A stretch of 64,000 nt of DNA from Fusobacterium perfoetens (lineage in GTDB: Bacteria; Fusobacteriota; Fusobacteriia; Fusobacteriales; Fusobacteriaceae), in assembly GCF_021531595.1 (NCBI RefSeq), contig NZ_JADYUD010000004.1, positions 1 to 64,000 of the forward strand, in the 5' to 3' direction. The notes beneath the pieces are model-generated. The model was given only the letters and a program-made list of their open reading frames with translations, searched no databases and was not told the DNA's origin. Positions 44,378 through 51,239 of the stretch are shown in pieces (positions within the stretch are counted from its first letter, which is position 1; each line of letters opens with the position of its first letter). The translations under genes and the position numbers were made by a program.

Positions 44378-45679
44378 TTGAATATAAAGCAGAGAGTGAT
44401 TTCATTAATAACAGAAGTTGATAATGGAAAATATTCTAATATAGCCCTTAATGAATATTTTAAAGAAAATAGACTTGATAAGAAAGAAAGAGGGTTTATA
44501 ACAGAAGTTTTTTATGGAGTAATAAGAAATAAAATATTTATAGATGAGATGATTAATAAAAGAGCCAAGGAAATAAAAAAAGATTGGCTGAGAAATCTTC
44601 TTAGAATTTCAATATATCAGATGACTTTTATGAAAAGTGATGAAAGAGGAGTTGTCTGGGAAGCAGCAGAACTTACAAAGAAAAAATTTAGTGTTCCTGT
44701 AAGCAGATTTGTAAACGGTGTACTAAGAGGATATGCAAGGGAAAAAGATGAAGAAATTGCAAAGCTTAAAGAAGAGGGAAGATACGATATACTTTATTCT
44801 TATCCACAGTGGTTCTTTGATAAAGTAAAAAAAGACTATGGAGATAAGGCAGAAGAAGTATTAAAATCTCTTAAAAAAATTCCTTATATGGCAGTAAGAG
44901 TAAATAGACTTACATATTCAGAGGAAAAATTTGAAAAACTTTTAAAGAAACTTGATATAAAAATAGTGAAAAAAGTTGATACTGTTTATTATCTTGATTC
45001 AGGTGCAGTTCTTTATCTTGATGAGTTTAAAGAGGGAAAAATAATTGCTCAGGACGGAGCATCTTATCTTTCTGTAAGAGTTTTAAATCCAAAACCAGAA
45101 GAACATGTGCTTGACACATGTGCAGCTCCTGGAAGTAAAACAGTTCTTATGGCTGAATTTATGGAAAATAAAGGAGAGATAATGGCTCTTGATATCTATC
45201 CTCATAAAATTAAACTGATAGAAGAAAACTGTGAAAAAATGGGAATAGATATAGTAAAAGCAGTGAAAATGGATGCAAGAAAACTTAAAGAACAAGGTAA
45301 AAAGTTTGATAAAATTTTAGTTGATGCTCCATGCAGTGGATATGGTGTAATAAGAAAAAAACCAGAAATTTTATATAGCAAAGGGCTGGAAAATGTTGAA
45401 GAATTATCAAAACTTCAGTATGAAATCCTTGAATCAGCAGCATGTATTTTAAAAGATGAAGGAGAGCTTGTATACAGCACTTGTACTATAACTTATGAAG
45501 AAAATACAGGAAATGTTAAGAGATTTTTAGAAAATAATCCACAGTTTGAAGTTGTTAAATTTGAAATTCCTCAAAATGTAGGAGGAGATTTTGACCAGTT
45601 TGGTGGATTTACAATAAATTATAAAGAAGAAATTTTAGATAATTTCTATATGATTAAATTCAGAAAAAAAGGGGAATAA
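44378..45679 (+). CDS. rsmB: 16S rRNA (cytosine967-C5)-methyltransferase
   Basis: RsmB makes 5-methylcytosine at position 967 of 16S rRNA. The 433-residue protein has an N-terminal NusB-like helical domain (about 1-140) and a Nop2/NSUN methyltransferase domain. DTCAAPGSKTVLMAE (SAM, near 246), VDAPCSGYGVIRKKPEI with one active cysteine (near 312) and YSTCTITYEENTGNV with the second cysteine (near 364) are all present. The start is TTG, supported by AAAAGGAGAT 5 nt upstream. It is followed at once by a TrmR-like gene. Confidence 0.93.
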   Translation: MNIKQRVISLITEVDNGKYSNIALNEYFKENRLDKKERGFITEVFYGVIRNKIFIDEMINKRAKEIKKDWLRNLLRISIYQMTFMKSDERGVVWEAAELTKKKFSVPVSRFVNGVLRGYAREKDEEIAKLKEEGRYDILYSYPQWFFDKVKKDYGDKAEEVLKSLKKIPYMAVRVNRLTYSEEKFEKLLKKLDIKIVKKVDTVYYLDSGAVLYLDEFKEGKIIAQDGASYLSVRVLNPKPEEHVLDTCAAPGSKTVLMAEFMENKGEIMALDIYPHKIKLIEENCEKMGIDIVKAVKMDARKLKEQGKKFDKILVDAPCSGYGVIRKKPEILYSKGLENVEELSKLQYEILESAACILKDEGELVYSTCTITYEENTGNVKRFLENNPQFEVVKFEIPQNVGGDFDQFGGFTINYKEEILDNFYMIKFRKKGE

Positions 45680-45686
45680 AATATAA

Positions 45687-46319
45687 ATGCTGGAAGAATT
45701 AAAAGAAGCAAATGGTTATGTGACAGGAAAAATTAAAGAAAAAGATGAACTTATACTTGAAATGGAAAAATATGCAGCTGAAAACAATGTTCCTATTGTT
45801 ACAAAAGAAGTAGCTGAATATCTTAAATTTATGGTTAATATAAATAGAAGCACAAATATCCTTGAAGTTGGAACAGCTATAGGTTATTCAGGTATTTTAA
45901 TGGCAAAAGCCAGTGAAAAATACGGAGGAAAACTTACTACAATAGAGATAGATGAAATAAGATATAAAGAGGCACTTGAGAATTTTAAAAAAGCAGGTCT
46001 TACTAATGTAAATGCAATTTTAGGAGATGCTTCTGAAGAGATAAAAAAACTTAATGAGGAATTTGATTTTGTGTTTATTGATGCTTCAAAAGGTCACTAC
46101 AAAGAATTTTTTGATGATTCCTATAAGCTTTTGAAAAAAGATGGAATAATATTTATTGATAATATTATGTTCAGAGGATATCTATATAAAGAATACCCAA
46201 AAAGATTTAAGACAATAGTAAGAAAACTTGATGAATTTATAACTTGGCTTTATGAAGAATTTGGAGAAAAGTTCGTCCTTCTTCCTTTCGGAGATGGGAT
46301 TGGTCTTTTAAAAAAATAA
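45687..46319 (+). CDS. trmR: O-methyltransferase, TrmR-like
   Basis: This 210-residue class I SAM methyltransferase is of the catechol-O-methyltransferase-like family 3. It has NILEVGTAIGYSGILMAKA (SAM binding, near 58), TTIEIDE near 90, DFVFIDASKGHYKEFF (metal and catalytic region, near 128) and FIDNIMFRGY near 150. Bacillus TrmR (YrrM) has this size and fold and methylates 5-hydroxyuridine 34 of tRNA to 5-methoxyuridine. The hydroxylation needs a TrhP protein, which the window also has at 62142. Sequence alone does not exclude another acceptor. Confidence 0.75.
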   Translation: MLEELKEANGYVTGKIKEKDELILEMEKYAAENNVPIVTKEVAEYLKFMVNINRSTNILEVGTAIGYSGILMAKASEKYGGKLTTIEIDEIRYKEALENFKKAGLTNVNAILGDASEEIKKLNEEFDFVFIDASKGHYKEFFDDSYKLLKKDGIIFIDNIMFRGYLYKEYPKRFKTIVRKLDEFITWLYEEFGEKFVLLPFGDGIGLLKK

Positions 46320-46334
46320 TAAATTTATCATAAG

Positions 46335-46534
46335 AGGAGCTGTTGCAAATTTATAAAATAAAATTTTATACTGTAAAAATATTTTTTATTTATATTATTC
46401 GTTTCACTAAAAATGACAAACTCACTTCGTTCAGACAGTGTCATTTTTGGCGTTCAACTCATTTCATAAATAACAAAAATATTTTTAATGTTCTAAAATT
46501 TTATTTTTATAAATCAGAATTTGCAATAGTTCCT
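46335..46534. repeat. Nested palindromic element, second TGTTGCA copy
   Basis: The outer arms are AGGAGCTGTTGCAA (46335-46348) and TTGCAATAGTTCCT (46521-46534), with AAATAAAATTTTA-type inner arms. The core has AAAAATGACA (46409-46418) pairing with TGTCATTTTT (46439-46448), GTTTCACT on its left, GCGTTCAACTCA-like sequence on its right and long arms AAATATTTTTTATTTAT/ATAAATAACAAAAATATTT around it. It fills half of the 411-bp gap before plsY. Confidence 0.75.
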
Positions 46535-46575
46535 TTTATTTTTTCTTTATAAAAGTTTATTTTTTTTATTTTAAA

Positions 46576-46584
46576 TGATATAAT
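46576..46584 (+). promoter_or_regulatory. Extended -10 promoter of plsY-gpsA
   Basis: TGATATAAT fits TG-n-TATAAT. A leader of about 140 nt (46591-46730) follows, AT-rich with no clear structure. Confidence 0.5.
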
Positions 46585-46730
46585 ATATTTGCTGAAGTGC
46601 CTTTGTTACAGCCTTTGATACTTTAATAAAAAATAGAATTTTTTATAACTGAAAAGGAAATAAATAAAAGCATCAGAATATATATAAAAGAGCTAAAATA
46701 AAAATGCTCATAAAATATTAAGGGGGAAAT

Positions 46731-47345
46731 ATGAGTAAGTATATACTTTTATCACTTCTTGCATATTTCTGTGGGGCTATTCCCAGCGGAGTGTGGATAG
46801 GAAAAATATTTAAGGGAATTGATATAAGAACAGTAGGAAGCAGAAACTCGGGAGCAACTAATGCTTACAGAATATTAGGAGCAAAATGTGGAATAGCAAC
46901 TCTTATTATGGATGCATTGAAAGGTTATCTGCCTTTATATATAGCAAGCCATTTTAATATATCAGATAAATATATAGTAGTATTAGGGCTTATTGCTATA
47001 TTTGCCCATTCAATGTCATGTTTTCTTAACTTTAAAGGAGGAAAGGGAGTGGCTACAAGTCTTGGAGTATTCTTATTCCTTGCACCAAAAGCTGTTCTTG
47101 TGACATTCTTTGGATTTTTAATAGTTGTATATTTTACAAGATATGTTTCACTTTCATCAATTACAGGAGCAATTATTCTTCCTGTGATGGTTTTAATACT
47201 TCCTGCAAAGGAGGGAGTTGACAAGACAACTCTTGTGGTACTGTCTTTTATAATAGGAGCTTTTGTAATTTACAAACATAAAAGCAATATAGGAAGACTT
47301 TTAAACGGTACAGAATCAAAAATAACATTTGGAAAGAAAGGATAG
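46731..47345 (+). CDS. plsY: Acyl-phosphate glycerol-3-phosphate acyltransferase
   Basis: PlsY moves an acyl group from acyl phosphate to sn-glycerol 3-phosphate at the membrane, the first step of phospholipid synthesis. The 204-residue protein has about five helices and the family blocks YFCGAIPSGVWIGK near 13, GSRNSGATNAYRILG near 37 and FKGGKGVATSLG near 103. The adjacent gpsA makes glycerol 3-phosphate, so substrate maker and user are cotranscribed, 6 nt apart. The length and motifs are standard. Confidence 0.95.
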   Translation: MSKYILLSLLAYFCGAIPSGVWIGKIFKGIDIRTVGSRNSGATNAYRILGAKCGIATLIMDALKGYLPLYIASHFNISDKYIVVLGLIAIFAHSMSCFLNFKGGKGVATSLGVFLFLAPKAVLVTFFGFLIVVYFTRYVSLSSITGAIILPVMVLILPAKEGVDKTTLVVLSFIIGAFVIYKHKSNIGRLLNGTESKITFGKKG

Positions 47346-47351
47346 GTAGTG

Positions 47352-48356
47352 ATGAGAGATAAAATAGTAGTTGTAGGAGCAGGAAGCTGGGGTACAGCAC
47401 TTGCACTGGTACTTGCAAATAAAGGTTGCTTTGATGTACATATGTGGGAATATGATAAAGAGCTTGCAGAAAAAATGGAAAGAGAAAGAGAAAATGCAAA
47501 ACTTCTTCCAGGAGTAAAGTTTCCTGATAATCTTCATGTTACAAATGAAGATAAAGACCTTCTTAAAAATGCAAAGGCAGTTGTATTTTCAATACCTTCA
47601 CAAGTTTTAAGAGGTGTGGTTGCAAGATTTTCAGATCAGATGAGAAGTGATCTTCTTATTGTAAACACAGGAAAAGGAATTGAAATAAGTTCAGGACTTA
47701 GACTTTCAGAAGTAATAAAAGATGAAATTTTAGGAAAATATCACAATAATATAGTTGTTCTTTCAGGGCCTACACATGCTGAAGAAGTATGTAAGGGAAT
47801 ACCTACAACAATAGTTGCAGCAGGTAAACTTGATAAGGCAAAAGCTGTTCAGGAAATATTTAATTCTGAAGTCTTCAGAGTTTATGTAAATGAAGATATG
47901 GTAGGAGTTGAACTTGGTGCAGCAGTTAAAAACTGTCTTGCTCTTGGTGCAGGTATATCTGACGGACTTGGATTTGGAGATAACACAAAAGCTGCTCTTA
48001 TAACAAGAGGTGTAGCTGAAATGATAAGATTTGGAGAAAAATGTGGAGCAAATCCAAAAACATTTTATGGATTAAGTGGTATAGGAGACCTTATAGTTAC
48101 TTGTGCCAGCCAACACAGCAGAAACAGATATGTGGGAGAGAAACTTGGAAAAGGATATACTCTTAAAGAAATACTTGACGGAATGACAATGGTGGCAGAG
48201 GGAGTGCCTACTGTAAAAGCAGTTTATACAAAAGCACAGGAATTAAATGTAAGCATGCCAATAGTTGAGGCTGTATACAAAGTACTGTATGAAGATGAAA
48301 AAGCAGCTGTTATGGTTAAAGAACTGATGTCCCGTGATTTAAAAGAGGAGTTCTAA
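47352..48356 (+). CDS. gpsA: Glycerol-3-phosphate dehydrogenase [NAD(P)+]
   Basis: GpsA reduces dihydroxyacetone phosphate to sn-glycerol 3-phosphate for lipid synthesis. The 334-residue protein has an N-terminal Rossmann domain (IVVVGAGSWGTALALVLA), SGPTHAEEV near 139, the catalytic lysine in GAAVKNCLALGAGISDGLGFGDNTKAALITRG near 190 and LSGIGDLIVTCASQHSRNRYVG near 240. The ATG at 47352 is preferred to the GTG three bases earlier, which would give the same protein with one extra residue. It follows plsY. Confidence 0.95.
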   Translation: MRDKIVVVGAGSWGTALALVLANKGCFDVHMWEYDKELAEKMERERENAKLLPGVKFPDNLHVTNEDKDLLKNAKAVVFSIPSQVLRGVVARFSDQMRSDLLIVNTGKGIEISSGLRLSEVIKDEILGKYHNNIVVLSGPTHAEEVCKGIPTTIVAAGKLDKAKAVQEIFNSEVFRVYVNEDMVGVELGAAVKNCLALGAGISDGLGFGDNTKAALITRGVAEMIRFGEKCGANPKTFYGLSGIGDLIVTCASQHSRNRYVGEKLGKGYTLKEILDGMTMVAEGVPTVKAVYTKAQELNVSMPIVEAVYKVLYEDEKAAVMVKELMSRDLKEEF

Positions 48357-48395
48357 TTCTTTATTAATTATTAAAACAGGGTGAGGTTGTACAGT

Positions 48396-49223
48396 ATGGA
48401 AGAAAAAGATCTAGTTTCACTTTACTTGAATGATATAAGAAAATATGAGATTTTAGATAGAGAAGAGGAAGAAAAACTTCTGCTGAAAGTAAAAGAGGGA
48501 GACCTTGAGGCTAAAAATAAGCTGATTGTCTGCAACTTAAGACTTGTTATAAGTGTTGCCAAAAACTATATGAATAAGGGAATGACTCTTATTGACCTTA
48601 TAAGCGAAGGAAATTTTGGACTGATCCGTGCTATTGATAAATTTGATATGGATAAGGGATTTAGATTTTCAACATATGCTGTATGGTGGATAAAACAGTC
48701 AATTACAAAAGCCCTTATGTGTAAAGGAAGAGAAATAAGAATACCTTCTTATAAATATGACTTGTTAAATAAGATAAATAAGATTGTAGTGGAAGAACTT
48801 ATGAATACAGGTGATTATCCTTCAAATGAGTTTATAGGTGAAAAGCTTAATATCTCTCCTGAAAAGATATCAAATATTATGATTGAATTTCAGGAAGTGA
48901 TGTCTTTAAACGAGTCTGTAGGAGACAATATATATCTTGAAGATGTAATTTTAAATGAAAACTCTGAAAATCTTGAAAATGATATTATAAATGAGATTCA
49001 CAGAGAAAAAATATATGAAATGCTTGATGACCTTGGAGACAGAGAAAAAGAAATTCTTATGAGAAGATATGGTTTGAGTGGATATGATATACATACACTT
49101 GAACAGGTAGGAGAAGCATTTAATATTACCAGAGAAAGAGTAAGACAGATTGAGAAAAAAACTCTGGCAAAACTTAGAAAAAAATATGACAAAGAACTTA
49201 GCAATAGTTTATATGTTAAATAA
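48396..49223 (+). CDS. Sigma-70 family RNA polymerase sigma factor
   Basis: This 275-residue sigma factor has region 1.2 (about 1-35), region 2 (LRLVISVAKNYMNKG, DLISEGNFGLIRAIDKFDMDKGFRFS, YAVWWIKQSI), region 3 and region 4 (LEQVGEAFNITRERVRQIEKKTLAKLR). It lacks the acidic region 1.1 and the long insert of primary RpoD proteins, so it is either a compact principal sigma or a group 2 sigma. Region 2.4 and 4.2 residues match the housekeeping type, so it should read ordinary -10/-35 promoters. The ATG at 48396 has GAGG 9 nt upstream; an earlier GTG at 48381 is possible. dnaN follows after 15 nt. Confidence 0.9.
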   Translation: MEEKDLVSLYLNDIRKYEILDREEEEKLLLKVKEGDLEAKNKLIVCNLRLVISVAKNYMNKGMTLIDLISEGNFGLIRAIDKFDMDKGFRFSTYAVWWIKQSITKALMCKGREIRIPSYKYDLLNKINKIVVEELMNTGDYPSNEFIGEKLNISPEKISNIMIEFQEVMSLNESVGDNIYLEDVILNENSENLENDIINEIHREKIYEMLDDLGDREKEILMRRYGLSGYDIHTLEQVGEAFNITRERVRQIEKKTLAKLRKKYDKELSNSLYVK

Positions 49224-49238
49224 TCAGGAGGATTTTAC

Positions 49239-50366
49239 ATGATTGTAAAAGTAAATAGGGGAGAATTCTTAAAAAAATTAAGAACTGTTGAAAAAGCAGT
49301 TACAGAAAATAAAATAAAGCCGATAATTTCATGTGTATATCTTGAAGTTAAAGAAGACAATACTTTATTTTTCTGTGGAACTAATCTTGAGCTGACTATT
49401 ACTTCAACTATGGAATGCGAAGCTGCAGCAAAAGGAAAGGTTGTTTTTCAGCCTCAGCTTATAGATGAATATGTAAAGGAACTTTCTGATGATGTAATCC
49501 TTTTAAAAGCAGAAGATTCTACACTTATTATAGAAACAGGAGATTCTTCTTCTGAGTTTTCTCTTATGAATGCAGATGAATTTCCAATGCTTGCAAACAG
49601 AAATAGTGAAGCTGCAAAACACTGTTTTACAATTTCAAGCAAAGAACTTTTAGAAACATTTGAAAAAGTTAAATTTTCAGCAGCAGCAACAGCTGATAAT
49701 CTTTCTCTTAACTGTATAAGACTTGATATGCAAGGAAAAATTGCAAGATTTGTTTCAACTGATACATACCGTCTGACTTATCTTGTAAAAGAGATAGAAA
49801 CAGAAAGTGAAACACAGGTAAGTATACCTTTAAACACAGTTGAAGCTATAACAAAACTTCTTAAGAGTGAAGATTTAAAAGATATAAATATTTCTGTAAG
49901 AGAAAATCAGATTTACTTTATTTCAGACAATACTGAAATAGTGAGCAGAACAATAGAACTTCCTTTCCCTAATTATGGAGGAATTTTAGGAACTGCACAA
50001 TATAATAAAAAAATGACAGTAAAAACAGATGACCTTATGAAAGTGTTAAGAAGAATACAGATTTTCGTAAGATCTAATATGGATTCAAAATATGGAGCTG
50101 TATTTGAATTTGGAAATGACACTATGCTTGTAAGAGGAGTGAGCAGTGTTGCTAAAATAAAAGAGGAATTAGGTATAAACTACTCAGGAGATAATCTTAA
50201 AATATCTCTTAATGTAAAATTCCTTCTTGAGTTTTTACAAAATTTTGATAAAGAAAGTGATGTTGTAATAGAGCTTAAAGAGTCAAATAGCTCTGTAAGA
50301 ATTGCAAGTGTAAATGATGAAAATTACATATATGTTGTAATGCCACTTGCACTTAAAGATTTTTAA
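49239..50366 (+). CDS. dnaN: DNA polymerase III beta sliding clamp
   Basis: DnaN forms the dimeric ring that holds the replicative polymerase on DNA. The 375-residue protein has the three repeated clamp domains. It begins MIVKVNRGEFLKKLRTVEKAVTENKIKPIISCVYLE and ends with the typical EDNYIYVVMPLAL..F segment that forms the hydrophobic partner-binding cleft. RFVSTDTYRLTYL near 172 is characteristic. In most bacteria dnaN follows dnaA at the origin; here a sigma factor gene precedes it and no dnaA or origin-like box cluster is seen. Confidence 0.96.
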   Translation: MIVKVNRGEFLKKLRTVEKAVTENKIKPIISCVYLEVKEDNTLFFCGTNLELTITSTMECEAAAKGKVVFQPQLIDEYVKELSDDVILLKAEDSTLIIETGDSSSEFSLMNADEFPMLANRNSEAAKHCFTISSKELLETFEKVKFSAAATADNLSLNCIRLDMQGKIARFVSTDTYRLTYLVKEIETESETQVSIPLNTVEAITKLLKSEDLKDINISVRENQIYFISDNTEIVSRTIELPFPNYGGILGTAQYNKKMTVKTDDLMKVLRRIQIFVRSNMDSKYGAVFEFGNDTMLVRGVSSVAKIKEELGINYSGDNLKISLNVKFLLEFLQNFDKESDVVIELKESNSSVRIASVNDENYIYVVMPLALKDF

Positions 50367-50407
50367 TCATTTTCTGACTGATTACTAAAATAAATATTTA
50401 TGTATAA

Positions 50408-50495
50408 AAATATCTGCACAGTTTATATAACAGAGAAAAAATTAAAATGCTTTAATTTTTATCTTTCTGAAGTGTAAACAGCAGATATTTTTTTT
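50408..50495 (+). terminator. Long hairpin terminator after dnaN
   Basis: AAATATCTGC (50408-50417) pairs with GCAGATATTT (50481-50490). GTTTA/TAAAC continues it, and an inner AAAAATTAAA-ATGC-TTTAATTTTT hairpin (50437-50460) sits at the tip. T8 follows the base. Confidence 0.75.
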
Positions 50496-50558
50496 GAAAA
50501 AAATATTTGTTGATTTATTTTCATACCTTATTTTTTCGTTAATTGGACAATTCAGAAA

Positions 50559-50587
50559 TTGAAATGGATATATAAATATGTTATAAT
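50559..50587 (+). promoter_or_regulatory. Promoter of the DUF116 gene
   Basis: TTGAAA (50559-50564), 17 nt, TATAAT (50582-50587) with TGT before it: near consensus with an extended -10. The start near 50594 leaves a 30-nt leader. Confidence 0.75.
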
Positions 50588-50624
50588 GAAAATGCGTAAT
50601 AATATATCTAAAGAGGTAAAAATA

Positions 50625-51173
50625 ATGACCAATTTTTTATCAGGAAAACTTATTTACAGCTTTTTTTATCTGGCATATATTCTCAATGAAAGATTTCTTA
50701 ATGACCAAATTAAAAGGAATTACATGGCTGATAAATTTTTGGAATACAACAACAAACGGGTAATGAAAAAATTTAGAAGTTTTGTGCCTAAAAATATAGC
50801 ACTCCTTCTTCCACACTGTATTCAGAACTACGACTGCCCTTTTAGAATTACTTCAGATATAGAAAACTGTAAAAAATGCGGAAAATGTAAAATAGGTGCA
50901 ATCCTTAATCTTAAAGAAAAATATGGACTGGAAGTTAAGGTTGCAACTGGGGGAACTCTTGCAAGACTGTTTATAAAAGAAAAAAGACCTGAACTTATTA
51001 TAGCAGTAGCATGTAAGCGAGATTTGGTGTCAGGAATTTATGATACATTTCCTATGAGTGTTTATGGAGTTTATAATAAAATAAAAAAATCTCCGTGTAT
51101 CAACACAGATTTAGATATTGATGAAATAGAAAGTTTTCTTATTTCTCTTAAAAAGAATGAAAACATTTCTTAA
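50625..51173 (+). CDS. DUF116 domain-containing protein
   Basis: This 182-residue protein matches DUF116, whose members have a set of cysteines that probably hold an Fe-S cluster: CIQNYDCPFRI and then CKKCGKC near 60-90. ATGGTLARLFI and AVACKRDLVSGI follow. The reaction is unknown; members occur mostly in anaerobes, sometimes next to radical SAM or lipoate-type genes. The start at 50625 has AAAGAGG upstream. An earlier in-frame TTG at 50559 lies in the promoter's -35 element and is rejected. Confidence 0.82.
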   Translation: MTNFLSGKLIYSFFYLAYILNERFLNDQIKRNYMADKFLEYNNKRVMKKFRSFVPKNIALLLPHCIQNYDCPFRITSDIENCKKCGKCKIGAILNLKEKYGLEVKVATGGTLARLFIKEKRPELIIAVACKRDLVSGIYDTFPMSVYGVYNKIKKSPCINTDLDIDEIESFLISLKKNENIS

Positions 51174-51239
51174 ACTTCATGATGTAAGCTGTTTTTAGGT
51201 TATATTAAAAATTAACCAGTAAATCAAGGAGTGATAATA

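Noticed and set aside
46343-46552. A 69-codon plus-strand frame in the gap before plsY
   Set aside because: It is a translation of the nested palindromic element, with no ribosome binding site.
49239-50366. A chromosomal origin near dnaN
   Set aside because: No dnaA gene and no cluster of DnaA boxes could be seen around the gene.
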